DNA of 64,000 nt from Flavobacterium panici (GTDB lineage Bacteria > Bacteroidota > Bacteroidia > Flavobacteriales > Flavobacteriaceae): the NCBI RefSeq assembly GCF_903819335.1, contig NZ_CAIJDE010000017.1, positions 186,001-250,000 of the forward strand. The letters run 5' to 3'. Shown here piece by piece: positions 52,149-61,476 of this stretch. The notes below the pieces were generated by a model. It made no database searches and was not told the origin of the DNA. It saw nothing but the letters and a program-made list of their open reading frames with translations. Positions within the stretch are counted from its first letter, which is position 1. The number at the start of each line of letters is the position of its first letter. A program made the translations under genes and the position numbers.

Positions 52149-53279
52149 ATGAAAAAATCTGTAATTATTCTCGCATTTGCTTTAGGCTTAACAGGCGTAA
52201 ATGCACAAACAGAAACAAATTCTTCGAACAATTACAATAAGTGGTCTATAGAATTTGCTGGTGGTGTAAACAAGCCTCAAAAACCATTTTCTGACGGTTA
52301 CTTTACAAGTACCCCAAGTCCATGGGTTGGTGATTTAGGAGTACGTTACATGTTCAATAACAAATTTGGTTTGAAAGCTGATTTTGGTTATAACAGCTTC
52401 AAAGGTAAAAGCAACTCTTTAGATTTTGATTCAAAATACTACAGAGTAGATTTACAAGCTGTTGCGAACTTAGGGCGTATCATGAATTTTGAAACATGGA
52501 CTAACACTATTGGTTTATTAGGACATGCTGGTTTTGGTTATTCTCAATTGAGAAATGACAATTTTAGAGGAGCAGACGAAATGGGTAACTTTATTGCTGG
52601 TGTAACTGGTCAAATAAAATTATCAAACAGACTTGCTTTAACCGGAGATTTCTCTACAATCTTTAACGCATCTCAGGATCGTTCTTTTGACGGAGCTTAT
52701 CTTCCTGAAAACAGAGGTTACTCTGGATTAATTTTCAACGGTACAGTTGGATTAACTGTTTATTTAGGTAAAAACACTAAACATGCTGACTGGACTGTAG
52801 TTTCTGAAAATGTTGATCTTTCAGCGTATGACAACAAAATCGCTGATCTTGAAAACAGAATCAAAAACATGCCGGAAAAACAGGTTATCGTAGAAAAACC
52901 GGTTACAAACAATGTTGTTAATGACAGAGATGTTGTTAAAGATTTGATTAATGACAAGTATTACAGTGTATACTTTGATTTCAACAAAGCAACTCCTATT
53001 GAAAATTCAACTGCTGCAATTGATGTTGTTTTATCTTATTTAAGAAAAAACCCTTCAGCATCTCTTGATATTATTGGATATGCTGACCAAGTTGGAAAAG
53101 CAGACTACAATGAGAAATTATCAAATGCAAGAGCAGAAAACGTGAAAAAGATTCTAACTCAAGCTGGAATTGCTTCTTCAAGATTAAATGTTGTTGCTGC
53201 AGGATCTGATACTTCAATCCAAAAAGATTCAGACGAAGCTAGAAGATTAGCTAGAAGAGTTACTTTTAAAGTAAAATAA
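52149..53279 (+). CDS. OmpA-family outer membrane protein
   Basis: A 376-residue major-type outer-membrane protein. Signal peptide ending at VNAQ, an N-terminal beta-barrel (about residues 30-215), a linker with coiled coil (LENRIKNMPEKQVIVEKP) and a C-terminal OmpA domain (about 265-375) with DIIGYADQVGKADYN, NARAENVKKIL and EARRLARRV that bind peptidoglycan. Strong regular codon use suggests high expression. Followed by a clear terminator. Confidence 0.93.
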   Translation: MKKSVIILAFALGLTGVNAQTETNSSNNYNKWSIEFAGGVNKPQKPFSDGYFTSTPSPWVGDLGVRYMFNNKFGLKADFGYNSFKGKSNSLDFDSKYYRVDLQAVANLGRIMNFETWTNTIGLLGHAGFGYSQLRNDNFRGADEMGNFIAGVTGQIKLSNRLALTGDFSTIFNASQDRSFDGAYLPENRGYSGLIFNGTVGLTVYLGKNTKHADWTVVSENVDLSAYDNKIADLENRIKNMPEKQVIVEKPVTNNVVNDRDVVKDLINDKYYSVYFDFNKATPIENSTAAIDVVLSYLRKNPSASLDIIGYADQVGKADYNEKLSNARAENVKKILTQAGIASSRLNVVAAGSDTSIQKDSDEARRLARRVTFKVK

Positions 53280-53302
53280 TTCCTTTAAAAAGTAATGAAT
53301 TC

Positions 53303-53336
53303 AAAAGCCCGAAAGTTAATTCTTTCGGGCTTTTTT
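53303..53336 (+). terminator. Rho-independent terminator of the OmpA gene
   Basis: AAAAGCCCGAAAG pairs with CTTTCGGGCTTTT over a six-base loop, followed by T6, 23 bases after the stop. Confidence 0.9.
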
Positions 53337-53435
53337 GTTTTTTATTGTGTCAAAATATCTATTCCGCTTTCTATTCATAAATTATAATCACAATTATTTG
53401 ATTAAATTTGGAATAATATTTGCCCGTAAAAACTC

Positions 53436-54893
53436 ATGAAAAAACTTGTACTTTTTTTGCTTTTACTTTCTAAATCAGTATTGTTAAGCCAGACAGTATT
53501 GAATTCATTTCCGTTAAACTTAAACAACCCTCTGGAAGATGGTCAGATTTTAAATATTGAAGATGTAAAAACGCATAATATTTATGTTTTTGCCGCCGAT
53601 GATAAAAAGGTCAACATTTTAAAATATAACAAATCACTATTTCTCACCAATCAATTTACAGATTCTATAAAAAGTGTAGAAAAAAGATCCCTAATTGGCT
53701 GCAGCATTAATGAAGATGGTAATCCCCTGCTTTATTGGAGTTCTCAGAATTTAAGAAATATCAGGATTGTTAAATATTTTTTGGAGACCAAAACTTCACG
53801 ATCTTTAAATTTCGATTTTCCAGAAGGCAATGAATATATTATAACGAGTTTTCAAAAAAACAATAATTTTTATGTTCTGGCCAAAGAAAAAAGCCAGCAG
53901 CATCTTCTGCTTTATGAATTTAAAAACGGAAACTGTGAAATAAAAATGTTTGACTTTTCAAGTTTTAAATTTCAAACCGAAAAAGGACAAAACTTAACTT
54001 TTAATTCTCTTATTCGATATTATCCCATTCAAAAAATGGAGTTAAATGATTTTAATCCTCTTGATAAAGCTTCAAACATAAACAAAATGTATGTTCTCGA
54101 CGATCATATCATTTTGACATTTGACTATAGTTTTCAAAAAACACAGGTTTTCGATTTTAACATAAAAACACTTGAAATTACAGAGAAAAATTTTAATCAG
54201 CCTGCTTCTCTTAAAACCTCTAAAACTTCAAATTCATTTTACAATCAAAATAAACTCTACCAAATTAAGGCTAACAGCGACGAATTTTTATTTGATATAA
54301 AAGATTTCGAGTCAGGAAAAGTGATTAAAAACATTTCGGTTTCAAAAAATGATACTATCCGTTTTAAAAATTCGCCTTTGTTTCTTCAAACAAATAATAA
54401 CAAACCTCAGGAATTAAAAACTACAGCTAAATTCCTGAAACAATTAGCAGACTTAAGCGTTGGAGTTTCTGTTTTAGAAAACAGAAAAAACAGTTATTTG
54501 ACATTTGGAGGTTATGTAGAATATATTGTTTCTAATTTTGAATACGGGCAAAATGATTTTTACGATGCCGGAAACTCTTATTATTCACAAAACAAAATGG
54601 TTTTCTTTGATGCTGTACTGAACGAAAACAATGATTTTTTGACTGCAGTAAAATCAGAACCTCTGGCAATTGATAACATTTTCTATTATTTAAGCACAAA
54701 TAAAAATGTATTACTTCAAAACATTATAAAATTAAAAGACTACTCCATTTTGAGCTATTATGATGATACTCAAAAGCAATTTATAATTCGTAAATTCACA
54801 GATGGTTTTATAAGAGAAGACAACGGAAACCCAATTATGAATAAGTCAATATTCTCGAAACCGGCATCTTTTGGGCAAATCAAAACCCATTAA
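53436..54893 (+). CDS. Exported protein of unknown function
   Basis: A 485-residue protein with signal peptide MKKLVLFLLLLSKSVLLSQ. The rest is a long run of beta-strand pairs with regularly spaced aromatics (YVFAADDKKVNILKYNK, VLAKEKSQQHLLLYEFKNG), which suggests a beta-propeller-like fold. No catalytic motif recognised. Monocistronic between the OmpA and ferritin genes. Confidence 0.7.
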   Translation: MKKLVLFLLLLSKSVLLSQTVLNSFPLNLNNPLEDGQILNIEDVKTHNIYVFAADDKKVNILKYNKSLFLTNQFTDSIKSVEKRSLIGCSINEDGNPLLYWSSQNLRNIRIVKYFLETKTSRSLNFDFPEGNEYIITSFQKNNNFYVLAKEKSQQHLLLYEFKNGNCEIKMFDFSSFKFQTEKGQNLTFNSLIRYYPIQKMELNDFNPLDKASNINKMYVLDDHIILTFDYSFQKTQVFDFNIKTLEITEKNFNQPASLKTSKTSNSFYNQNKLYQIKANSDEFLFDIKDFESGKVIKNISVSKNDTIRFKNSPLFLQTNNNKPQELKTTAKFLKQLADLSVGVSVLENRKNSYLTFGGYVEYIVSNFEYGQNDFYDAGNSYYSQNKMVFFDAVLNENNDFLTAVKSEPLAIDNIFYYLSTNKNVLLQNIIKLKDYSILSYYDDTQKQFIIRKFTDGFIREDNGNPIMNKSIFSKPASFGQIKTH

Positions 54894-54986
54894 ATTATAG
54901 ATAATTAACCCAAATCTCTCAATGTTTTCAAGGTTTGAAAAAATGGTTTGGAATATTTTAGTTAATTTTACAAAAAAGACATCATT

Positions 54987-55505
54987 ATGCTATCAAAAAA
55001 TATTGAAACAGCTTTAAATAAGCAGATTCGCATAGAAGCAGAATCTTCGCAAACTTATCTTTCTATGGCTTGTTGGGCTGAAGTACACGGATTAGAAGGA
55101 ATCTCTCAATTTATGTACACACAATCAGACGAAGAGCGTGCACATATGCTTAAATTAGTAAAATATGTGAACGAACGCGGAGGACATGCTCTCATCACAG
55201 ATCTAAAAGCACCTAAAATAACCTATTCTACTTTTAAAGAAATGTTTGAGGAGCTTTATAATCATGAAATTTTTGTTTCGCAATCTATCAACGAATTGGT
55301 ACACATAACTTTTGAAGAAAAAGATTATGCAACACATAATTTCTTACAATGGTATGTTTCTGAACAAATCGAAGAAGAAGCTACAGCTAAATCTATTTTA
55401 GATAAAATCAATTTGATTGGTGAAGATAAAGGCGGACTTTATTTGTTTGACCGTGATATTCAGCAATTAACAGTTACAAGTTCGATTGCCATCAACCCAA
55501 AATAA
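54987..55505 (+). CDS. ftnA: Ferritin (non-haem, FtnA type)
   Basis: Iron-storage subunit that assembles as a 24-mer; 172 residues in a four-helix bundle. Ferroxidase ligands Glu17, Glu50 and His53 are present, and Tyr24 is the conserved neighbour (LSMACWAEVHGLEG; SDEERAHML). A second E-rich site (EQIEEEATAKSIL) completes the centre. Iron would be oxidised and stored as Fe(III). Downstream lies a small Lys/Cys-rich protein with its own promoter. Confidence 0.95.
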   Translation: MLSKNIETALNKQIRIEAESSQTYLSMACWAEVHGLEGISQFMYTQSDEERAHMLKLVKYVNERGGHALITDLKAPKITYSTFKEMFEELYNHEIFVSQSINELVHITFEEKDYATHNFLQWYVSEQIEEEATAKSILDKINLIGEDKGGLYLFDRDIQQLTVTSSIAINPK

Positions 55506-55551
55506 AAAAGTTAAAGTTTATTTAGAACATTTAAAAATAACTTTTTTCTTT

Positions 55552-55559
55552 TATATTTG
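55552..55559 (+). promoter_or_regulatory. -7 promoter element of the Lys/Cys-rich small gene
   Basis: TATATTTG matches TAnnTTTG exactly. The start codon is 29 bases further on, leaving a short leader. It supports the small gene being transcribed independently of ferritin. Confidence 0.5.
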
Positions 55560-55587
55560 TCTCTGTTTTTAATAATACAGAGGAAAA

Positions 55588-55773
55588 TTGGGCAAGAAAG
55601 AGAAAGATAAGGACAAGAAAAAGGATAAAAAGAAAAAAAAGAACGCTGTTATCCTTGACAAGATCAAGAAGATTGAAAACTGTAAATCTTCTTGTTGTGA
55701 GAAATATAAAAAGAGTGAAAAGAAACGCTGCTCACGCTGTCCTATGTTTGATTTATTCAAAAAAACTGCTTAA
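55588..55773 (+). CDS. Lys-rich, Cys-motif small protein (TTG start)
   Basis: A 61-residue protein: residues 1-30 are almost half Lys (GKKEKDKDKKKDKKKKK), then five Cys in the pattern C-x3-CC-x10-C-x2-C (Cys32, 36, 37, 48, 51), ending CSRCPMFDLFKK. The Cys set looks like a metal- or cluster-binding knuckle next to a nucleic-acid-like basic tail. The only in-frame start is TTG, with AGGA 3 bases upstream. A -7 promoter box is in front and a strong terminator follows, so it is a real unit. I recall similar small proteins in Flavobacteria; the function is unknown. Confidence 0.7.
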   Translation: MGKKEKDKDKKKDKKKKKNAVILDKIKKIENCKSSCCEKYKKSEKKRCSRCPMFDLFKKTA

Positions 55774-55783
55774 CGAAATATAG

Positions 55784-55813
55784 AAAACCCACCAGGAAAT
55801 CTGGTGGGTTTTT
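55784..55813 (+). terminator. Rho-independent terminator of the Lys/Cys-rich gene
   Basis: AAAACCCACCAG pairs with CTGGTGGGTTTT over a five-base loop and ends in T; 11 bases after the stop. Confidence 0.88.
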
Positions 55814-55862
55814 AATTTTAATTATATTCGTCTTCTGATTTTAAAAAAGTCGCTATTGCATT

Positions 55863-56555
55863 ATGAAAAACCAAATCATTATACCAAAATCAAGTCTTGA
55901 TTTTTTATATCAACTGAAACAAAACAATAACAAACCCTGGTTTGAAGAGAATAAACCAAAGTATTTAATCGAATTAAATCACATTGAAACTTTTGCAGAA
56001 GCACTTCTTCAGGAACTTTCAAAAACAGATGTTTTAGAAACTCCATCTGGAAAGAGAAGCGTTTATAGAATTTATCGCGACATTCGTTTCTCTAAAGATA
56101 AAACGCCATTTAAAGCTTATTGGGGCGGAAGTTACAAACGAGCCACAAGCGCACGCCGAGGCGGATATTATTTTCATATCGAAAAAGGAAACACTTCATT
56201 AATTGGTGGTTTTTGGGGACCAAATGCTGCTGATCTAAAACGTATAAGAAGCGAGTTTGCCCACGATCCTGAAACATTCAAAAAAATATTAAACTCAAAA
56301 TCTTTTAAAAGCACTTTTGGAGTTCTGCAAGGCGAACAGCTTAAAACAGCACCAAAAGGTTTTGACAAAGATCACGAAGCCATAGATTTACTTCGTTTCA
56401 AACAATATTTAATCATCAAACGATTTACAGATGAGGAAGTTTTGAGTCCGCAGTTTTTAGAACATGCTTTAGAAACCTTCAAAAACATGAGACCCTTTTT
56501 CGATTATATGAGTGAAGTCCTTTCGACAGATATAAATGGGGCTTCGGTTTTATAG
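55863..56555 (+). CDS. DUF2461 family protein
   Basis: A 230-residue cytosolic protein of the DUF2461 (TIGR02453) family. Signatures are LYQLKQNNNKPWFEENKP, RIYRDIRFSKDKTPFKAYWG and GGYYFHIEKGNTSLIGGFW. Members are widespread but uncharacterised. Followed by a family of CCCGACAGG palindromes that separate it from the convergent ssb. Confidence 0.87.
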   Translation: MKNQIIIPKSSLDFLYQLKQNNNKPWFEENKPKYLIELNHIETFAEALLQELSKTDVLETPSGKRSVYRIYRDIRFSKDKTPFKAYWGGSYKRATSARRGGYYFHIEKGNTSLIGGFWGPNAADLKRIRSEFAHDPETFKKILNSKSFKSTFGVLQGEQLKTAPKGFDKDHEAIDLLRFKQYLIIKRFTDEEVLSPQFLEHALETFKNMRPFFDYMSEVLSTDINGASVL

Positions 56556-56583
56556 ACTGTAATTATATTTTATCGCAAAAGTT

Positions 56584-56653
56584 AAACCCGACAGGTTTTA
56601 AAAACCTGTCGGGTTTGTTTTAAAGACAAGTTAGAAATAAACCTGTCGGGTTT
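56584..56653. repeat. AACCCGACAGG palindrome plus third arm
   Basis: 56584-56616 is a near-perfect palindrome (AAACCCGACAGGTTTT with its complement). A further copy of the right arm lies at 56639-56653. Between convergent genes, so it may terminate both. Confidence 0.75.
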
Positions 56654-56675
56654 CGCGGCGTTTAGGCAAGATTAT

Positions 56676-57005
56676 CTATTTAAGCAGTAAAATCTCGTTT
56701 ACAACAACTTCGGTAACATATCTTTTTTCTCCATTTTTGTCATCGTAACTTCTGTGCGTTAACTTTCCGTCAACTGCGACTTCTTTTCCCTTCACTACAA
56801 ATTTCTCAATGATTTCGGCAGTTTTTCCCCAGGCTGTAACTCGGTGCCATTCGGTTTGTTCTACTTTTTCGCCTTTATCATTTTTGTAAATCTCGTTTGT
56901 TGCGATACTCAAATGAGCCAGTTTTCTTCCGTTTTCTAATGTTCTAATTTCAGGATCTTGTCCTACGTTACCAATAAGTTGTACTCTGTTTTTCATTGCA
57001 TTCAT
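56676..57005 (-). CDS. ssb: Short single-stranded DNA-binding protein
   Basis: A 109-residue OB-fold SSB: MKNRVQLIGNVGQDPEIRT, ATNEIYKNDKGEKVEQTEWH, and LTHRSYDDKNGEKRYVTEVV. It ends in VNEILLLK, right after the OB fold. Normal SSBs carry a flexible tail ending in an acidic DDIPF-type tip that recruits partners; it is missing here. Another full-length ssb elsewhere in the genome would be expected. The second Met (codon 4, MKNRV) could be the true start. Confidence 0.85.
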   Translation of the reverse strand: MNAMKNRVQLIGNVGQDPEIRTLENGRKLAHLSIATNEIYKNDKGEKVEQTEWHRVTAWGKTAEIIEKFVVKGKEVAVDGKLTHRSYDDKNGEKRYVTEVVVNEILLLK

Positions 57006-57130
57006 GGCGTATACTATTTAAATGTTCATATAAAATTCGCTGATTAATTTCAACGAGGCAAAGGTGCGGTCGTTGTCCTGAAATATTCGGTTGCAAACTA
57101 TTTACTTTCGGTTGTAAATATTTGTAAGCG

Positions 57131-57162
57131 TTTGTAAATGGAAGTTATTTTTGCTATATTTG
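57131..57162 (+). promoter_or_regulatory. Bacteroidota promoter (-33 TTTG, -7 TATATTTG) for the GNAT-nitrilase gene
   Basis: TTTG at 57131-57134 is separated by 20 bases from TATATTTG at 57155-57162, matching both elements of the consensus. It overlaps the open frame that begins at 57138, so translation starts at the later ATG (57180). Confidence 0.6.
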
Positions 57163-57179
57163 AGAGAAATCGTACATAT

Positions 57180-58703
57180 ATGCAGAAAGAAATTAAAAAA
57201 GTTGAGTTACGAAACCTTGCGTTTGAAGATTACAAACAATTGAAAAATTCAATGGTTGAATCGTATCCAGAAATGGCGAACTCCTACTGGAGATCAAATG
57301 ATATAAAAAAATTACTCTCAATATTTCCCGAAGGACAATTGGTAATCTTAGTCGACGGCGTTGTTGTAGGCTCGGCATTATCGCTTATTGTCGATGAAAA
57401 ATTAGTCGATAAACGACACAATTACAGACAAATTGTTGGTGATTATTCTTTCTCAACCCATAATCCTGACGGAGAAATTTTATACGGAATTGATGTTTTT
57501 ATTCATCCCAACTATCGCGGCCTGCGTTTGGGTCGACGTCTTTATGATGCCAGAAAAGAACTTTGCGAACAATTAAACTTAAAAGCTATTGTTTTTGCAG
57601 GCAGAATCCCAAACTACAATCAATATTCTAAAAAATTTTCTCCTAGAACTTATATTGAAAAAGTAAAAGACAAAGAACTTCATGATCCTGTTCTATCTTT
57701 TCAGTTAAGTAATGATTTTCATGTTCTCCGCATCATCAAAAATTATTTGGAAGGAGACGAAGAATCAAAAGAGTTTGCAGTTCTTCTGGAATGGAACAAC
57801 GTTTATTATGATGAAAGTCCAAAATTGATTAATTCTGAAAAAAGTATTATTCGATTGGGACTAATTCAATGGCAGATGCGTCAGCTTAATAATGTTGAAG
57901 CTCTTTTTGAACAGGCCGAATTTTTCATTGATGTCGTTTCTGGCTATGGAAGCGATTTTGCATTATTCCCGGAACTTTTTATCGCTCCTTTAATGGCCGA
58001 TTACAATCATTTATCTGAAGCCGAGGCGATTCGGGAATTGGCAAGACATTCAGATCCTATTCGAAAACGTTTCCAGGAATTTGCTATTTCATACAACATT
58101 AACATTATCACAGGAAGTATGCCGCATCTCGAAAACGGTATTTTATACAATGTTGGCTTTTTATGTAAAAGAGACGGAACTTCTGAAATGTATTCTAAAA
58201 TACATATAACGCCAAATGAAGTGCATCATTGGGGAATGAAAGGCGGATCTGAGTTTAAAACTTATGACACAGATTGCGGTAAAATTGGAATTTTAATTTG
58301 CTATGATGTCGAATTCCCTGAACTTTCAAGATTACTGGCCGATGAAGGAATGAATATTCTTTTTGTTCCATTTTTAACCGATACCCAAAATGCTTATACA
58401 CGAGTTAAGCATTGTTCACAGGCGCGCGCAATTGAAAATGAATGTTACGTTGCCATTGCCGGCTGCGTTGGAAATCTTCCGAAGGTAAACAACATGGACA
58501 TTCAATATGCACAGGCTTCGGTTTTTACACCTTCTGATTTTGCTTTTCCAAGTAACGGAATCAAAGCAGAAGCAACCCCAAATACTGAAATGACACTTAT
58601 CGTTGACGTCGATTTAAATTTATTAAAACATCTTCATGAACATGGAAGTGTGCGAATTTTAAAAGACAGACGAACAGATTTATATCAAATTAATAAATTG
58701 TAA
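57180..58703 (+). CDS. GNAT acetyltransferase fused to a nitrilase-superfamily amidohydrolase
   Basis: A 507-residue two-domain protein. Residues 1-200 are a GNAT acyltransferase (IDVFIHPNYRGLRLGRRLYDA is the acetyl-CoA loop). Residues about 225-507 are a carbon-nitrogen hydrolase with the full triad Glu265 (FPELF), Lys340 (YSKIHI) and Cys374 (ICYDVEFPE). The substrate is unknown; the domain order is found in several bacterial families. The frame could start 14 codons earlier (57138) but the promoter overlaps it. Four bases separate it from the small zinc-ribbon gene. Confidence 0.85.
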   Translation: MQKEIKKVELRNLAFEDYKQLKNSMVESYPEMANSYWRSNDIKKLLSIFPEGQLVILVDGVVVGSALSLIVDEKLVDKRHNYRQIVGDYSFSTHNPDGEILYGIDVFIHPNYRGLRLGRRLYDARKELCEQLNLKAIVFAGRIPNYNQYSKKFSPRTYIEKVKDKELHDPVLSFQLSNDFHVLRIIKNYLEGDEESKEFAVLLEWNNVYYDESPKLINSEKSIIRLGLIQWQMRQLNNVEALFEQAEFFIDVVSGYGSDFALFPELFIAPLMADYNHLSEAEAIRELARHSDPIRKRFQEFAISYNINIITGSMPHLENGILYNVGFLCKRDGTSEMYSKIHITPNEVHHWGMKGGSEFKTYDTDCGKIGILICYDVEFPELSRLLADEGMNILFVPFLTDTQNAYTRVKHCSQARAIENECYVAIAGCVGNLPKVNNMDIQYAQASVFTPSDFAFPSNGIKAEATPNTEMTLIVDVDLNLLKHLHEHGSVRILKDRRTDLYQINKL

Positions 58704-58706
58704 TCG

Positions 58707-59054
58707 ATGAGAACATGTCTTGAATGCTCGGAAAAACTTGTAGGCCGGGAAGATAAAAAGTTTTGTTCAGACAACTGTCGAAATGCCTACAACAATAAAA
58801 TTAATAAAGACAGCAACAATTTCATGCGAAATGTAAACAACAAATTACGAAAAAATTACCGTATTTTGTCAGAGCTGAATGTTGACGGAAAATCAAAAGC
58901 AACTAGGGAGAAAATGATTAATAAAGGTTTTGATTTTGATTTCTTTACTAATATCTTGCAAACCAAAACAGGAAATACCTACTATTTCTTGTATGACCAA
59001 GGATATAGGTCTTTGGACAATGATTATTATATGCTTGTTAAAAAAGAAATTTAG
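58707..59054 (+). CDS. Small zinc-ribbon protein (DUF2116-like)
   Basis: A 115-residue protein with an N-terminal four-Cys zinc ribbon (CLECSEKLVGREDKKFCSDNC: Cys4, Cys7 and Cys20, Cys24) and a helical/beta C-terminal part of unknown fold. Such ribbons are usually nucleic-acid- or protein-binding. It begins 3 bases after the GNAT-nitrilase stop and 9 bases before the peptidase, so the three form one operon. Confidence 0.78.
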   Translation: MRTCLECSEKLVGREDKKFCSDNCRNAYNNKINKDSNNFMRNVNNKLRKNYRILSELNVDGKSKATREKMINKGFDFDFFTNILQTKTGNTYYFLYDQGYRSLDNDYYMLVKKEI

Positions 59055-59063
59055 TTATTCATC

Positions 59064-61457
59064 ATGAGAAAAAACCCCACCTCGATTCTGGCAGTTGTCT
59101 TAATTCTAGCCATTTTAGGTATCATTTATGCCACAATGATGCCGCAATACATTTCAAAAAATGATGAAGCTCTGGCTGATTTTTCGACGGAACGAGCTTT
59201 GAATCAGGTTGAAATTATTGCGCAAAAACCGCATTATGTGGGTTCGACAAATCATGAATTGGTAGCCAATTATCTTAAACTGGAACTAAACAGAATTGGA
59301 TTAGAAACAAGTGTTCAGGAAGGTTTTACTCTAAACGATAAAGGGCTTTTAGTCAAATCTAAAAATATTCTTGCAAGAATTAAAGGAACAAATAGTTCAA
59401 AAGCACTTTTATTACTTTCTCATTATGACAGTGCACCGCATTCTTTTTCAAAAGGCGCAAGCGACGATGCCTCTGGAGTTGCTACAATTCTGGAAGGAAT
59501 CAGAGCTTTTTTATATGCTAAAGAACCTCAAAAAAATGACATCATTATTCTCTTTTCAGATGCTGAAGAATTAGGTTTAAACGGAGCTGCCCTTTTTGTA
59601 AACAAACATCCGTGGGCAAAAGATGTAGGTCTGGTTTTAAACTTCGAAGCAAGAGGAACTTCCGGGCCAAGTTATATGCTGATGGAAACCAACAAAGGAA
59701 ACCAGGCACTTGTACAGGAATTTACAAAAGCAAAAGCATCTTATCCGGTATCAAACTCATTGATGTACAGTATTTATAAAATGCTTCCAAATGATACCGA
59801 CTTAACCGTTTTTAGAGAACAGGGAAATATCCAGGGATTTAATTTCGCTTTTATCGACGGACATTACAATTATCACACACAGCAGGACGATGTTCAGCAT
59901 TTAAATAAAATGACTTTGGCGCATCAAGGTTCTTATTTGATGCCATTATTACGATACTTCGCAAATGCTGATTTAAACCAAACGGCTTCAACAGAAGATT
60001 ATGTTTATTTCAGCGCTCCTTTTTCTTTCATCAGTTATCCGTTTTCTTGGGTAATGCCAATGACTTTAATCGCTTTTGGTCTATTAATACTTTTCATGTT
60101 TATCGGAAAAGCCAAAAGAATGATTACTTTAAGAGAAATATTCAAAGGTTTTGTTCCGCTTTTAGGATCTTTAATTATTGCTGGTTTAGTGACCTTTTTA
60201 GGATGGAAAATTATTTTAGAAATCTATCCGCAGTATTCTGATCTCTTAAACGGATTTACATATAACGGCCACGCTTACATTGGCGCATTTGTAACGCTAA
60301 GTATTGCGATTTGTTTCGCTTTTTACCATCATTTTTCTGATGCAAAAATTACGATGAACCATTTCGTAGCACCTTTGTTACTTTGGATTTTTATAAACGG
60401 ATTTTTGGCAAACAGCTTAACTGGAGCAGGATTTTTAATTATTCCCGTTTATTTCGGAATCCTTTTATTCGGAATTTTTGTTTTTACGCAACATTACAGT
60501 TTAGGTGTAAATTTAATTTTCAGTATTCCGGCTTTAGCCATTATTGCACCTTTTATTGTAATGTTTCCAATTGGTTTAGGATTGAAAATACTTTTTGGAA
60601 GTGCTGTTTTAACCGTTCTTCTCTTCGGATTATTACTGCCAATATTCAATACTTTTGCTAAAAAAGGCGCATGGATTATGGTTTTCTTTGCAGCGTCGAT
60701 TGGATTTTTTATCTACGCAGGATATCATTCTGGATACGAACACGGAAAAGCAAAATCAAACAGCTTACTTTACGTTTATAATGCTAATACAAACTCAGCG
60801 CTTTGGGCAACTTATGATGTAAATCTGGACGACTGGACGAAATCGTATTTAGGTCAGAAAAACCAAAAAGCGGTAGGCTTAAACAGTCTTCCTATTGCAA
60901 GTAAATACAATTCTGCTTTTACATATAGTGCCATTGCTCCTGTTGTTGATATTCCAAAACCTACTATTTCTTTCTTAAAAGACAGTATTATCGGTAATAA
61001 CAGATACATCAAAATCCAGATAACTCCAAATAGAAAAGTAAACCGTTACGATATCTACGCCAATCCAAAAATGACGTTTTACAACTTTAAAGCAAACGGC
61101 GTTTCAACTTCTGGCGAAAAAACAAATCGTTTAGAACGCGACGGAATGCGTGTTATCTGCTATTATGTTGTAGGCAACGAACCGCTTGTTATGGATTTCT
61201 ACATCAATAAATCGTCTATTTTTGATATGGATTTAATTGAAAGTTCATTTGATTTGATGACAAATCCTTTATTGAAAGCGAAGCCAAGAAGCGACTGGAT
61301 GATGCCAACACCATTTGTTTTAAATGATGCTATTATGGTTCAGCAGAAAATCAAGAGATATACCGCTCCCGTAGCCCCGCCGGTACAGCCCGCGCCTGTT
61401 AAGGATAGTACCGTAATTGCAAAAGACAGTTTAAAACCAGTTATAAAACCTGAATAA
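59064..61457 (+). CDS. M28-family metallopeptidase with C-terminal membrane region
   Basis: A 797-residue integral membrane protein. A signal anchor (SILAVVLILAILGIIYA) is followed by an M28 zinc aminopeptidase domain (about residues 50-310) with ligands in SHYDSAPHSF, GASDDASGVA, SDAEELGLNGA and DGHYNYHTQQDD. About eight transmembrane helices come next (from about 325 to 570), then a periplasmic C-terminal domain with a Pro-rich end. The layout resembles Fxna/ER aminopeptidases. Substrate unknown. Last gene of the GNAT-nitrilase operon. Confidence 0.88.
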   Translation: MRKNPTSILAVVLILAILGIIYATMMPQYISKNDEALADFSTERALNQVEIIAQKPHYVGSTNHELVANYLKLELNRIGLETSVQEGFTLNDKGLLVKSKNILARIKGTNSSKALLLLSHYDSAPHSFSKGASDDASGVATILEGIRAFLYAKEPQKNDIIILFSDAEELGLNGAALFVNKHPWAKDVGLVLNFEARGTSGPSYMLMETNKGNQALVQEFTKAKASYPVSNSLMYSIYKMLPNDTDLTVFREQGNIQGFNFAFIDGHYNYHTQQDDVQHLNKMTLAHQGSYLMPLLRYFANADLNQTASTEDYVYFSAPFSFISYPFSWVMPMTLIAFGLLILFMFIGKAKRMITLREIFKGFVPLLGSLIIAGLVTFLGWKIILEIYPQYSDLLNGFTYNGHAYIGAFVTLSIAICFAFYHHFSDAKITMNHFVAPLLLWIFINGFLANSLTGAGFLIIPVYFGILLFGIFVFTQHYSLGVNLIFSIPALAIIAPFIVMFPIGLGLKILFGSAVLTVLLFGLLLPIFNTFAKKGAWIMVFFAASIGFFIYAGYHSGYEHGKAKSNSLLYVYNANTNSALWATYDVNLDDWTKSYLGQKNQKAVGLNSLPIASKYNSAFTYSAIAPVVDIPKPTISFLKDSIIGNNRYIKIQITPNRKVNRYDIYANPKMTFYNFKANGVSTSGEKTNRLERDGMRVICYYVVGNEPLVMDFYINKSSIFDMDLIESSFDLMTNPLLKAKPRSDWMMPTPFVLNDAIMVQQKIKRYTAPVAPPVQPAPVKDSTVIAKDSLKPVIKPE

Positions 61458-61476
61458 ACCATAAAAACCATTTCCT

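Noticed and set aside
55569..55760. Minus-strand 63-residue ORF, Phe-rich
   Set aside because: Antisense of the Lys/Cys-rich gene; composition is the complement of its Lys codons.
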